Source: Aggregatibacter kilianii (GTDB lineage Bacteria > Pseudomonadota > Gammaproteobacteria > Enterobacterales > Pasteurellaceae). From it: a stretch of 64,000 bases of DNA. The translations under genes and the position numbers were made by a program. How positions within the stretch are numbered: the stretch's first letter is position 1; each line of letters starts with the position of its first letter. Below the pieces are notes generated by a model that was not told the DNA's origin, did no database searches, and worked only from the letters and a program-made list of their open reading frames with translations. Positions 1 to 8,108 of this stretch are shown piece by piece. The stretch spans positions 1 through 64,000 of the forward strand of contig NZ_NRCJ01000012.1 in NCBI RefSeq assembly GCF_003129965.1, written 5' to 3'.

Positions 1-435
1 CGTTTACGTTGGGCGCAGGGTGGCGCGGAAACCATCATGAAATATTTCCCACAGGTCTGGCATTGGCGCAATCGTCGTTTATGGATTATGTATATTGAAT
101 ATTTTATTACTGTAGTTTGGGCAGTTCTTTGGGTTTCATTTGTCAGTGTTGCGCTCTATAAAAAATTTGTGCTTGGAATTAATATTGAGGATATACGACT
201 CTTTGAAGCCAATATTTCAATTATGTTTTTTGCTTTCTTTTTACAGAGCCTATTAAGTTTGTATATTGATTCTCGGTATGAAAAAGGGTTACTGCGTTAT
301 GGTTTATCCTGTATTTGGTATCCCTATATTTATTGGTTGCTGAATACGGCAACGCTATTGATTGGTATCCCGAAAGCTATTTTCCGCAATAAATCAAAAT
401 TTGCCGTCTGGACCAGCCCGGATAGAGGAGTATAA
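1..435 (+). CDS. pgaC: Poly-beta-1,6-N-acetylglucosamine synthase PgaC, C-terminal part
   Basis: The reading frame is open from base 1 and reads RLRWAQGGAETIMKYF, the end of the family-2 glycosyltransferase QxxRW region that binds UDP-GlcNAc, followed by hydrophobic C-terminal segments. PgaC is the inner-membrane synthase that polymerises biofilm polysaccharide PNAG. The rest of the gene and presumably pgaA and pgaB lie before the window. The visible ATG at 37 is internal, because homology runs upstream of it. The stop at 433-435 is followed after two bases by pgaD, which supports the PgaC call over another GT2 synthase. Confidence 0.85.
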   Translation, partial: RLRWAQGGAETIMKYFPQVWHWRNRRLWIMYIEYFITVVWAVLWVSFVSVALYKKFVLGINIEDIRLFEANISIMFFAFFLQSLLSLYIDSRYEKGLLRYGLSCIWYPYIYWLLNTATLLIGIPKAIFRNKSKFAVWTSPDRGV

Positions 436-437
436 CC

Positions 438-722
438 ATGTCGTCATCGGATGAACTACGAAAGCTTATGGTGATTAATAAAAGGAAAAAATTACCGACA
501 GCGTTAAGAATAAAAAGTTTTATCTTAGATATTCTTACTTGGGGGCTATGGGGATATAGCATTACACTTATTGTTTGGCATGCAGAAGATATTTTTACCC
601 AACCCATAATAGAGCATTTTTTCTTTCATGATGTCATCGGATTAATGTTTATCGTTGTTATTTCTCTTTTTTTAGCGGTGTTTTTTTGGTCTATGCTTAT
701 ACAAATCCCAAAGAAGGCATAA
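438..722 (+). CDS. pgaD: PgaD, small membrane partner of the PNAG synthase
   Basis: This 94-residue protein has a charged N-terminus rich in Lys and Arg and two hydrophobic segments at roughly residues 27-45 and 58-85, the usual PgaD topology. PgaD binds PgaC in the inner membrane and is needed for polymer synthesis and its c-di-GMP control in E. coli. The gene starts two bases after the pgaC stop, with GAGGAG just upstream of the ATG, so translation is probably coupled. Sequence conservation in PgaD is low, so the name rests mainly on size, topology and position. Confidence 0.75.
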   Translation: MSSSDELRKLMVINKRKKLPTALRIKSFILDILTWGLWGYSITLIVWHAEDIFTQPIIEHFFFHDVIGLMFIVVISLFLAVFFWSMLIQIPKKA

Positions 723-859
723 ATCATCAGCATGATGTAGCAATTACACAAAGAATTAACAGATTGAAAAAATGATAATCTACATTTATTTTGACGTTGT
801 TTTAGTTTGCAATATTAAACAAGAGAGCCTCTAGAGCAAAAAGTATATAGATAAAACAA

Positions 860-900
860 AAGTCGCCTGAAAACCTGATTTCCAAGTTTTCAGATGACCT
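860..900. terminator. Bidirectional hairpin with neisserial DUS-like arms between pgaD and the SMR gene
   Basis: The arms GTCGCCTGAAAAC (862-874) and GTTTTCAGATGAC (886-898) pair except at two positions, and T-rich runs follow on both strands (TTTTATAT; TTTTGTTTT). It can end pgaD and the convergent SMR gene. On the minus strand the right arm reads AGGTCATCTGAA, one base from the Neisseria mucosa-type uptake sequence AGGTCGTCTGAA. The left arm carries the related AAGTCGCCTGAA. Pasteurellaceae terminators normally carry AAGTGCGGT instead. Confidence 0.65.
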
Positions 901-982
901 TTTATATAAATTTCACGAAAATTCCTTTTTTTGTCATAGCTTGTGAAATTTTCTGTCGTTCTCACGCGTTGAAATCAGGACA

Positions 983-1312
983 TTAATGTCCACCCATTTG
1001 TGAAAATGCATTTAAAATCACGACGCCCGCAAGAATAAAGCCTAATCCGACAATGCCCCATAAATCGACTTTCTGACCGAAAATAAGCACACTAATCAAA
1101 GATGTCAGAACAAGCCCTACACCTGCCCAAATAGCGTAAGCCGTACCCAGTGGAATATCTTTTAACGCAAGTGACAGAAAATAAAAGGCACAACCGAAGC
1201 CGACAATAACGCCTAAAGATGGCAACAATTTGCTAAATCCGTTACTCATTTTTAACATGGATGAGCCAAAAACTTCACTGATAATGGATAATGATAAAAA
1301 TAACCAATGCAT
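983..1312 (-). CDS. Small multidrug resistance (SMR) family exporter, EmrE/Qac-like
   Basis: The protein has 109 residues and four hydrophobic helices. It carries the SMR signature: the membrane-embedded Glu13 in helix 1 (SIISEVFGSSMLK) and AYAIWAGVGLV in helix 3, which match the EmrE/Qac branch more than the Gdx/SugE branch. Members are dual-topology proton antiporters for quaternary cations. It runs convergently to pgaD, and its downstream hairpin carries neisserial-style uptake sequence arms. The flanks are AT-rich and largely gene-free. Acquisition from an oral Neisseriaceae is an inference. The substrate cannot be read from sequence. Confidence 0.85.
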   Translation of the reverse strand: MHWLFLSLSIISEVFGSSMLKMSNGFSKLLPSLGVIVGFGCAFYFLSLALKDIPLGTAYAIWAGVGLVLTSLISVLIFGQKVDLWGIVGLGFILAGVVILNAFSQMGGH

Positions 1313-1586
1313 AAAAATCTCTCTAATTGTTGTAAATATGTGGTTATTTTATTAAAAAATGAATTTAAATTGCAGTCTTGTTTTTTTAAAAATCTGCGCA
1401 AGTGGTGTTGTATATTGATAATAATCACTACTGAGTCATTTATCCTATGCCTCGACAATTGCCAATGAAAGTAGTTATTGAAAAAATTCCGGTAATTGAA
1501 TTTCGTCAAGAGAGTCGTTATTTGCAAAATATCTCTAGGGCGAAGAGACATCAGTCAAATGGGAGAGGCAATTGACTGGTTTATGA
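1313..1586. other. AT-rich gene-poor stretch with a possible gene vestige
   Basis: This 274-base stretch has no convincing gene. A 42-codon frame opens at ATG 1447 (MPRQLPMKVVIEKIPVIEF...) and stops at 1573-1575. Sliding one base near 1550 continues into DISQMGEAIDWFM before a stop at about 1595. That pattern would fit a decayed or truncated protein, but I recognise no family. It probably also holds the promoter of the leftward SMR gene. Confidence 0.25.
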
Positions 1587-2435
1587 TTATTTAGCCTTAA
1601 ACATCGCAATCAACTCCCTCACCTTAATGCGTTTATGCGGTGCTTGGCTGATGGAGCGTTGGACTTTTAGGCGGCAGATTTTGGCGCCTTGGTAGATTTC
1701 GCGGGTGAAAGGGGTGTCATGGTTGGAGATCAACACTTGGATGTTGCGCTGTTCCATGGTGTTTTTCGCGAGGTTGGCGAGATCACGTTGGTGAGCGATA
1801 GAAAATTCATTGCCGGCATAATTGGTGAAGTTGCTGTCTTGCGAAAGCGGGGCATAGGGCGGGTCGCAGTAAATCACGGAGTTTTCGTCCGCCATTTGGA
1901 AGGTTTGCTGAAAATCGGCGCAAATAAAGACCGCACTTTGTGCTTTGGCGGCGAAAAAACGCAATTCTTCTTCCGGGAAATAATGGGTTTTGTAATCGCC
2001 GAAAGGGACGTTAAATTCGTTTTTCGAGTTGTAGCGGCATAATCCGTTAAAACCGAAGCGGTTTAAATAAAGGAATAACACGGCGCGTTGGAAAACGTCA
2101 GTGCTTTGGTTAAATTCTTTGCGTTTGGTGTAGTAGTACAATTCCGTATTGGCTTCGGGGTGGAAGAAAATGGGTTTGCACGCCTGAATGTAGCGCTCGA
2201 CGTCTTGTTTGACGATGTTGAATAAATGGATCAAATCGGGGTTGATGTCCGCCAGAATGTAGCGTTTGAAGTTGCTGTTGAGAAACACCGCGCCGGCACC
2301 CACAAAAGGTTCTACCAGACATTGTTTGCGTTTTGGCAGCAAGCGGTTGATTTCGTCCGTCAGGCGATATTTACCGCCCGCCCATTTAAGAAACGGGCGG
2401 CTTTTGGTTTTAACGGATTTGGCGGGTTCAGGCAT
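1587..2435 (-). CDS. dam: DNA adenine methyltransferase Dam
   Basis: The 282-residue protein methylates the N6 of adenine in GATC and supports mismatch-repair strand choice and replication timing. It shows the alpha-class order of motifs: FLKWAGGKYRL near residue 15, the SAM loop PFVGAGAVF at 43-51, ADINPDL at 62-68, and the catalytic DPPY at 191-194. Length matches the family (about 280). It follows aroB by five bases in the same direction, so it belongs to the aroK-aroB transcription unit. The damX gene found between aroB and dam in enterobacteria is absent. Confidence 0.96.
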   Translation of the reverse strand: MPEPAKSVKTKSRPFLKWAGGKYRLTDEINRLLPKRKQCLVEPFVGAGAVFLNSNFKRYILADINPDLIHLFNIVKQDVERYIQACKPIFFHPEANTELYYYTKRKEFNQSTDVFQRAVLFLYLNRFGFNGLCRYNSKNEFNVPFGDYKTHYFPEEELRFFAAKAQSAVFICADFQQTFQMADENSVIYCDPPYAPLSQDSNFTNYAGNEFSIAHQRDLANLAKNTMEQRNIQVLISNHDTPFTREIYQGAKICRLKVQRSISQAPHKRIKVRELIAMFKAK

Positions 2436-2440
2436 GTGGA

Positions 2441-3529
2441 TTAGTCAAACTGGGAACAACGATTGATGGCGTCAATCACCAGATCTTGCGCAATATCCGT
2501 TGCCACATATGCCTGACCGAGCGATTTGAGCAACACTAAACGCAATTTACCGTTCAGCACTTTTTTATCGCGCATCATCAGCGGCAAATAATCCTGTGCC
2601 GTCATGCCGTCCGGTGAAACCGTTGGCAAGTTAGCGCGCGCCAAGAGTTTTTCTAAACGTGCTACATCGGCAGGCGTTAAATCGCCTAATATTTCCGATA
2701 ACGCCGCCGCCATCATGCAACCTGCCGCCACTGCTTCTCCGTGTAGCCAGTTGCCGTAGCCTAAATGGGCCTCAATGGCATGACCGAAAGTGTGACCGAG
2801 ATTTAACAGCGCACGATCGCCTTTTTCCGTTTCGTCGCGTGCCACAATATCCGCTTTTAATTGGCAGCAACGGGCGATACATTGTTGTAGCGCGTTTTGG
2901 TCAAGGGAGACTAACTCGTCAATGTGTTGTTCCAGCCATTCAAAGAACGGGAAATCCAAAATTGCGCCGTATTTAATCACTTCCGCCAAGCCCGCATTGA
3001 TTTCGCGTTTCGGTAGGGTGTTTAAGGTTAAAGTATCCACAATCACCGCGTTCGGCTGATAAAAAGCGCCGATCATGTTTTTACCTAACGGATGGTTGAC
3101 GGCGGTTTTACCGCCCACGGAAGAATCTACTTGCGCCAATAAGGTGGTCGGGATTTGAATAAAGCGTACGCCGCGTTGATAGCTTGCCGCCGCATAACCG
3201 GCAACATCGCCGATGACGCCGCCGCCTAACGCCACGATAGTGGTGTCACGACCGTGATTAGCCTGTAAAAGTGCGGTGAAAATGAGGTTTAAAGAATCGA
3301 GAGTCTTGTATTGTTCGCCGTCGGGCAAAAGAACATGTTCAACGATACAGCCGATTTTTTCTAAAGTGGCGGTGACAGTGGCAAGATAATGTTGTGCAAC
3401 GGTCGGATTAGTCACGATCATGACTTTATTGCCGGATTTCAGCGGATAACAACCGGTATCTGTTAATAACCCTGCGCCGATATGAATCGGGTAGCTTCTT
3501 TCTTTCAATTCAACATTTACACACAACAT
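2441..3529 (-). CDS. aroB: 3-dehydroquinate synthase
   Basis: This is a 362-residue protein of normal length. It converts DAHP to 3-dehydroquinate in the second shikimate-pathway step, using NAD and a divalent metal. The NAD-binding stretch [14 protein letters not shown], followed by [24 protein letters not shown], is characteristic, as are the metal ligands in [11 protein letters not shown] and HGEAVAAG. The start lies 34 bases downstream of the aroK stop and the stop lies five bases before dam. The aroK-aroB pair encodes two steps of one pathway and is a conserved gammaproteobacterial operon. Confidence 0.97.
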   Translation of the reverse strand: MLCVNVELKERSYPIHIGAGLLTDTGCYPLKSGNKVMIVTNPTVAQHYLATVTATLEKIGCIVEHVLLPDGEQYKTLDSLNLIFTALLQANHGRDTTIVALGGGVIGDVAGYAAASYQRGVRFIQIPTTLLAQVDSSVGGKTAVNHPLGKNMIGAFYQPNAVIVDTLTLNTLPKREINAGLAEVIKYGAILDFPFFEWLEQHIDELVSLDQNALQQCIARCCQLKADIVARDETEKGDRALLNLGHTFGHAIEAHLGYGNWLHGEAVAAGCMMAAALSEILGDLTPADVARLEKLLARANLPTVSPDGMTAQDYLPLMMRDKKVLNGKLRLVLLKSLGQAYVATDIAQDLVIDAINRCSQFD

Positions 3530-3563
3530 TTATTTTGCCTTTTGGGTGAGTTAACCGTTTGTA

Positions 3564-4091
3564 TTAACCGTTGTCGTTATCAATCAGGTCGATAATTTGT
3601 GTCGCCATCACTTTGGCGCTTTGTTCATCGGTCGGGAGGGTAATGTCCGCCACTTCTTCATACAATGGGTTGCGGATTTTTGCCAGATCTTCCAACACTT
3701 GACGCGGGTCGGCGACATCTTGCAACAGAGGGCGTTTTTTATCCCGCAGGGTGCGTTGATATTGCTTTTCCACGGTGGTTTCCAGATAAATCACGATGCC
3801 GCGCGCGGAAAGGTGATTTCGATTGTCCTTAGATAACACCGCACCGCCGCCGGTGGACAACACGATGCCCTGACGTTGGGTTAATTCGTTAATAATACGT
3901 TCTTCTCTTTTCCGGAAACCCGCTTCGCCCTCAACATCAAAAATCCAGCTGATATCTGCACCGGCGCGCTCTTCAATTTCCGCGTCGGTATCCACAAAAT
4001 CCATGTTGAGTAATTGTGCGAGTTGGCGACCGATTGTGCTTTTGCCTGCGCCCATGGGTCCCACTAAGAAAATATTACGTTTTTCTGCCAT
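3564..4091 (-). CDS. aroK: Shikimate kinase I
   Basis: The 175-residue protein phosphorylates shikimate at the 3-OH with ATP. Features are the Walker A loop GPMGAGKST at residues 11-19, the shikimate-binding D(T)DAEIEERAG and [11 protein letters not shown] segments, and the GGG loop in LSTGGGAVL. Length and N-terminus match AroK rather than AroL. It heads the aroK-aroB-dam unit. A 214-base gap separates it from comE upstream, room for its own promoter, although read-through from the com operon is possible. Confidence 0.97.
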   Translation of the reverse strand: MAEKRNIFLVGPMGAGKSTIGRQLAQLLNMDFVDTDAEIEERAGADISWIFDVEGEAGFRKREERIINELTQRQGIVLSTGGGAVLSKDNRNHLSARGIVIYLETTVEKQYQRTLRDKKRPLLQDVADPRQVLEDLAKIRNPLYEEVADITLPTDEQSAKVMATQIIDLIDNDNG

Positions 4092-4305
4092 TGTTATAAT
4101 CTTTTATTTATGTCATCGGAAAGAATGTGATCTTTTAGAAAATAAGAAACGACCGCAAATACTCAAATGTGGTCGTGTGAATGCTTTTTGATATAGAGTT
4201 GAAAAGATCACCCCAAAATTAGGGGGAATTATCGCAATAAACCGCTATTGTTTTCAACCTAAACAGGAGAATTATTTTGCCTATAATCGGGAAATGCCGA
4301 ATGAT

Positions 4306-5715
4306 TCACTTTTTCGGTTGGGTTTTGCTTTCTCCCTTTGTGGAAATGTTGGCATCGCTCTCGGCACGTTTTTGTTTGAAGGATTCCAAGGTTTCGCCGT
4401 GACGCAAAATATGCGGTGTGACGAAGATCACCAATTCTCGTTTTTGATGGCGTTCGCTTTCCTTGCTGAACAAATGCTTGATGCCCGGAATATCGCCCAG
4501 CACCGGCACTTTATCCGTGCCTTTGGTGATGGTGTCATGAAACACGCCGCCGAGTACGATGGTTTCGCCGTCCCTGGCGAAGACTTGCGTATTAATTTCC
4601 TGCTTATCAATGGACACCACCTCGCCCAAACCGTACGCCACGCGGCTGCCCGGTGAGTTTTGGCTGACGATTAAATCCAACAGAATTTGTTTATCCTGCG
4701 AAATATGCGGCGTCACTTCCAAGCCAAGCACCGCTTCACGAAATTCCACGCTTTGCGAACCGCTTTTTTCATTCACCAAAATGTAGGGCAATTCCGTCCC
4801 CTGTTTAATGCTGGCGCTTTTCTTGTTGGTGGTCAGCAAACGCGGGCTGGCGATAATTTCTACATTATTTTCCCGTTCAAGTGCGGTCAATTCTAAGTCC
4901 AAAAGTCGCCCGTTGATTTTCGCCACCTGTAACGCCACGGAACCCGCCGGTGTGTTGGTGGTGGGGAAATTTACATTGAGCTGATTAGCAATATTATCAA
5001 AACCATTGCCCGTCAAGCTGCCGCCCACGCGATGAGCGTTGTCCGTCGGACTGAAAATCCCCCAACGCACGCCCAGTTCTTTTAAACTTTCATCGTTAAT
5101 GGTAACAATGCGCGCTTCAATGGCGATTTGTTCAATGGGTTTGTCCAGTTCTTTAAGTAATTTTTTGATATTGCGAATGGAACGCGGTTCATCTTGGATC
5201 AGCAACAAATTACTGCGATCATCAAAGGTAATGCTACCGTTAGGTGATAATAAGGAACCGCTTCCGCCGGTAAGCGATTTCATCACTTCCGAGGCTTTGG
5301 CAAAGTGTAATTTGATGGTGGCGGTGGTCAGCTGCGCCGGTTCTTCCGACATTGGTGCGGCAATGGGGAAGGGCTCTTCCATTTTGCCGGCAAATTTTGC
5401 GTTAGTGTCACCTTTGGTGAAATAATAAATGCCGTTTTCCTGCCACAAATCCAGCTGTTTAATTTTCGCCACGGAACGGAAGAGCTGATCCAAATCCACG
5501 TTTTCCAGTTGCAGCGACAGCGTGCCTTGCAACTCGTCGTCAATAATCAAATTGGTGTTTTGAGCGAGCGCCAGCTGTTGTAACGTCGGCACTAACGGCG
5601 CTTGTTTCAGGCGAATAGAGAACACCGGATTGGGCTCCGTCGCCTGTACCGCAAAACTCAAAAAACACCCGAAAAACAGACCGCACTTTAGTTGTCGAAA
5701 AAAGACTGATTTCAT
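4306..5715 (-). CDS. comE: Competence secretin ComE (PilQ/HofQ family)
   Basis: This 469-residue outer-membrane secretin forms the channel for the type IV pilus machinery and for DNA uptake. An N-terminal signal peptide (hydrophobic residues 8-25, ending AVQA) precedes a short secretin/TonB N-domain (QQLALAQNTNLIIDDELQG), N1-type domains, and the C-terminal secretin barrel with VPVLGDIPGIKHLF. Length matches Haemophilus ComE and E. coli HofQ. It is the last gene of the com block here: comF, which follows comE in Haemophilus influenzae, is not present before aroK. Confidence 0.93.
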   Translation of the reverse strand: MKSVFFRQLKCGLFFGCFLSFAVQATEPNPVFSIRLKQAPLVPTLQQLALAQNTNLIIDDELQGTLSLQLENVDLDQLFRSVAKIKQLDLWQENGIYYFTKGDTNAKFAGKMEEPFPIAAPMSEEPAQLTTATIKLHFAKASEVMKSLTGGSGSLLSPNGSITFDDRSNLLLIQDEPRSIRNIKKLLKELDKPIEQIAIEARIVTINDESLKELGVRWGIFSPTDNAHRVGGSLTGNGFDNIANQLNVNFPTTNTPAGSVALQVAKINGRLLDLELTALERENNVEIIASPRLLTTNKKSASIKQGTELPYILVNEKSGSQSVEFREAVLGLEVTPHISQDKQILLDLIVSQNSPGSRVAYGLGEVVSIDKQEINTQVFARDGETIVLGGVFHDTITKGTDKVPVLGDIPGIKHLFSKESERHQKRELVIFVTPHILRHGETLESFKQKRAESDANISTKGESKTQPKK

Positions 5716-5725
5716 TCAAATGTTC

Positions 5726-6121
5726 CTAAAATTTAATGTTCAATGACGTGGCAAGTTCGCAGTTTTGCGGGTTGTCCCAACGCAAAAACCGAATTTCCTG
5801 CTTGCCGATGTTTTCAATGCGTAACTGTTCCGCCGCGATAACATCCCCCGTTTTGGCAAGGCTGACCTGGTTGTCGGCAAGCAACATTAATTGCCAATTC
5901 TGTTTGTGTTGCAGCACGCCGATGACGCTGATTTGATTAAATGGCGTTGTCGGGAAAATGGCGTCTGTCCCCTTGTGACATGGCGTTGCGACATTTACGG
6001 TTTCTTTTACCGGTTCTTTCGGGTTTACGGCATTTCGTCGGGTTTTGTCAAAAGGATCATTGGCGGTGACGGACAAGCTGAAAAACGCGCCGATGAAGAG
6101 GGCAGAAAGTGGGCGTAACAT
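5726..6121 (-). CDS. comD: Competence protein ComD (PilP/HofP-like)
   Basis: The 131-residue protein has an N-terminal signal sequence (LSALFIGAFFSLSVTA) and a small C-terminal beta domain containing ISVIGVLQHKQNWQLML, which resembles the PilP fold that contacts the secretin. No clear lipobox cysteine is visible. The start codon overlaps the comC stop by one base (TAATG) and the stop lies ten bases before comE, so the genes are co-translated. Names follow the Haemophilus comA-E operon; sequence conservation is weak and the assignment leans on order. Confidence 0.85.
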   Translation of the reverse strand: MLRPLSALFIGAFFSLSVTANDPFDKTRRNAVNPKEPVKETVNVATPCHKGTDAIFPTTPFNQISVIGVLQHKQNWQLMLLADNQVSLAKTGDVIAAEQLRIENIGKQEIRFLRWDNPQNCELATSLNIKF

Positions 6122-6645
6122 TATTTTTCCTTCGTGTTTAATTGAAATAAAAGTTCGCTGTGAATGGAATAGGGCGCATTGTCTTCAGCGGTTTTAATGA
6201 TCTGCCATTCCACCAACTCCAGCGTTTCGTTAGCGCTTAAAAGTGCGGTCAAAAATGCATGTAGATTTTTGAAGTGCCCGCGTAGTTGCAATTTCAGTAA
6301 CGGTTTTTGTCGAAAATCCCATTGGCTGTGCTCGATTTCAAGATTGACGGCAAGTTGCTGAATTTGTTGATTTATCGGCGGAAGTTTGCCTGCCAGCTCC
6401 GGCGTGAGTAATTGCTTAGCGGCTTTCTCTTTCAGCGCGGTTAGGATTTTTTGTTGATGGGCAAGATTTTCCTGCCGCTGCTGTAATTGCTGCGCGCTGT
6501 TTTCCGCCAGAGTGCGTTGCTGCAGGTAATGCCATGCGGGGAAATAAAGCACCAACATACCGACAAAAATAAGCAATCCCTTTTGTTGCCACGCCACCAG
6601 GCGATACCAATGCGACAAGAAGGCGTTTATACCGTTAAATTTCAT
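6121..6645 (-). CDS. comC: Competence protein ComC (PilO/HofO-like)
   Basis: The 174-residue protein has a short cytoplasmic N-terminus, one membrane segment at about residues 22-40 (QKGLLIFVGMLVLYFPAWHY), a coiled-coil region rich in Gln and Leu (about 45-85), and a small C-terminal periplasmic domain. This is the PilO architecture, which pairs with PilN in the inner-membrane alignment complex. The gene overlaps comB by four bases (ATGA) and comD by one. Function is inferred from position and topology; the sequence itself is poorly conserved. Confidence 0.85.
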   Translation of the reverse strand: MKFNGINAFLSHWYRLVAWQQKGLLIFVGMLVLYFPAWHYLQQRTLAENSAQQLQQRQENLAHQQKILTALKEKAAKQLLTPELAGKLPPINQQIQQLAVNLEIEHSQWDFRQKPLLKLQLRGHFKNLHAFLTALLSANETLELVEWQIIKTAEDNAPYSIHSELLFQLNTKEK

Positions 6646-7160
6646 GGCACCGCCTGCAGGGTTAAATCAAATTGAAATTGTAGGGCGTCCGCTTGCGGTT
6701 TAAATTCCGCCAGTTTTACATCAGTAAACAACGGTTGCTGCGTCAGAAATTGATTCAAATGCTGAAATTCTTCTTGGCTGACGCTGTAGCCTTTTAAGGT
6801 TAGTTGTCGCGCGTTGAGTGATAATTCGGCGAGCTCTCCCTGTGTGAGCGGTAACTCAGTTAATTGATTTAACAGCGAAAAAACGGTTTTTCCGGAAACA
6901 GGATGTAACTCCTCCGAATCCCTTTGCGCGCTTCGAAATTGTTGAATTTGTTGCTGTGTGAGCTGTTGCTCAGGTTGTATTTTTGTCAGTTCGGTTTGTA
7001 TTTTTTCTGCGGTTTCCGCGTGGCGTTCCGCTAAACCGTCTAGCGTCAGCCAACCGCCCGTGCAGGCAATTGCACACAGAATAAGTTGACGGAGCAACGC
7101 TTTATTTTGTCGGCGTTGTAACTGAATGCGCCACGGCAGGAGATTGATGTCTTTTTTCAT
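6642..7160 (-). CDS. comB: Competence protein ComB (PilN/HofN-like)
   Basis: Starting at the ATG at 7160 the protein is 172 residues and opens MKKDINLLPWR, the conserved PilN N-terminal motif (INLLPWR) that docks into PilM. A membrane helix (about residues 22-41) and a coiled coil follow. Longer in-frame starts run far back inside comA and lack the motif at the N-terminus. An ATG three codons upstream (7169) is the main alternative. The start lies ten bases after the comA stop. With ComA and ComC it would form the inner-membrane PilMNO-type platform. Confidence 0.87.
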   Translation of the reverse strand: MKKDINLLPWRIQLQRRQNKALLRQLILCAIACTGGWLTLDGLAERHAETAEKIQTELTKIQPEQQLTQQQIQQFRSAQRDSEELHPVSGKTVFSLLNQLTELPLTQGELAELSLNARQLTLKGYSVSQEEFQHLNQFLTQQPLFTDVKLAEFKPQADALQFQFDLTLQAVP

Positions 7161-7170
7161 GGAAAGCATC

Positions 7171-7980
7171 TCAAATTTTTCCGTCGGCACCAAAAAGTGC
7201 GGTGGATTTTGGCGACGTTTCCCGTTGCCACAAGGCGTTACCCAATGCGATGAACGGCAAATCGGTTTCGATGGCGTGCCAGCTTTCGGGAATGTCCTGT
7301 GCGTCTTTTTCCGTTCGATAATAAAAGACTTGTTCCGGCTGCTTGTCATAACGTTGGCAATATTGCGCCAAAAGCGCGGTCAGATTTCCCTGCGTTTGAA
7401 ACAGCGTTTGGGTTTGCTGTAATTTGTGTTGTACCGCCAGCAAACCCGTTTCGTCCTGATACAAAAACACGGCGTTGTGCGGCAGAGCGTGTCCCAGAAA
7501 ATATTCTGCCGCGCGCAACATGGCTTTGGCGGCGTTGTCCAACACATCGATTTGTAAAGGCATAAATTGTTGTAAATATTCTGTGGCGATTTGTTGTCTA
7601 ATGGCAAAAATATCCAGCCGAAAGCCCTCTTTTAACGGCGTGGCGGCGTAGTCATACCAAACTTCTTCAGTGGGAATCGGCAACTCGTTGGTTAAGCTGA
7701 AACGGCATTGTTGCTCGCATTCCTGAAGACTCAGGTTGTGCGGTAAAATCAGCGTTTTCTGCCAAATTTGGTGGGGCATGATGGCGGTAATAAATTTGTA
7801 GGATAATTTTTTGCGCGGATGATTAAAACGGCGATTTAAATGGCCCGTCAATTCCATCAGTTCAAATTCATCAAGACGTAAAAAGTGCGGTTGATTTTGC
7901 GGGTCGATCCACGCCGCGTCGATGGTGCCTTGACGATACCAAAGACCGATTTGCAGCGTGGGAATGTGTCTAATAAACAT
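7171..7980 (-). CDS. comA: Competence protein ComA (PilM/HofM-like)
   Basis: The 269-residue protein is the first gene of the leftward com operon. It resembles the actin-like PilM family but is degenerate, as HofM and ComA are: the N-terminus reads LQIGLWYRQGTIDAAWID, with no obvious ATP-binding signature. There is no signal peptide or membrane helix, consistent with a cytoplasmic protein that binds the PilN N-terminus. It diverges from the PBP1A gene with a 128-base gap, as in H. influenzae. In that species the operon is induced with Sxy and CRP in competence. Confidence 0.88.
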   Translation of the reverse strand: MFIRHIPTLQIGLWYRQGTIDAAWIDPQNQPHFLRLDEFELMELTGHLNRRFNHPRKKLSYKFITAIMPHQIWQKTLILPHNLSLQECEQQCRFSLTNELPIPTEEVWYDYAATPLKEGFRLDIFAIRQQIATEYLQQFMPLQIDVLDNAAKAMLRAAEYFLGHALPHNAVFLYQDETGLLAVQHKLQQTQTLFQTQGNLTALLAQYCQRYDKQPEQVFYYRTEKDAQDIPESWHAIETDLPFIALGNALWQRETSPKSTALFGADGKI

Positions 7981-8108
7981 TGGCGTTATCCTTATTTACA
8001 ATATTTAAGCGAGTTTTTGCTTTTGCTTTCGTGGCGTAATCTTTATACTTAGCAACCAACTATATTTTTAATTCTTTCAACGACAATGAAATAAGTGAGA
8101 AATTTTCG
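7981..8108. promoter_or_regulatory. Divergent promoter region comA / PBP1A gene
   Basis: The gap must hold the com operon promoter (leftward) and the PBP1A promoter (rightward). The minus strand shows an AT-rich TTAAATATTGTAAAT segment close to comA. A degenerate motif at 8021-8041 (TTTTGC...GCGTAATC) has half-sites somewhat like the Pasteurellaceae CRP-S competence element, but the six-base spacing does not align well, so I do not call a CRP-S site. Confidence 0.4.

Noticed and set aside
1252-1551. Leftward frame overlapping the SMR gene start
   Set aside because: Asn/Phe/Tyr-rich translation of AT-rich DNA with no domain or ribosome site.
1689-2042. Rightward frame opposite dam
   Set aside because: It lies wholly antisense to a well-supported gene and shows no conserved motif.
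7981-8108. CRP-S competence element before comA
   Set aside because: Half-sites near 8021-8041 do not align with the TTTTGCGA-N6-TCGCAAAA pattern at the right spacing.
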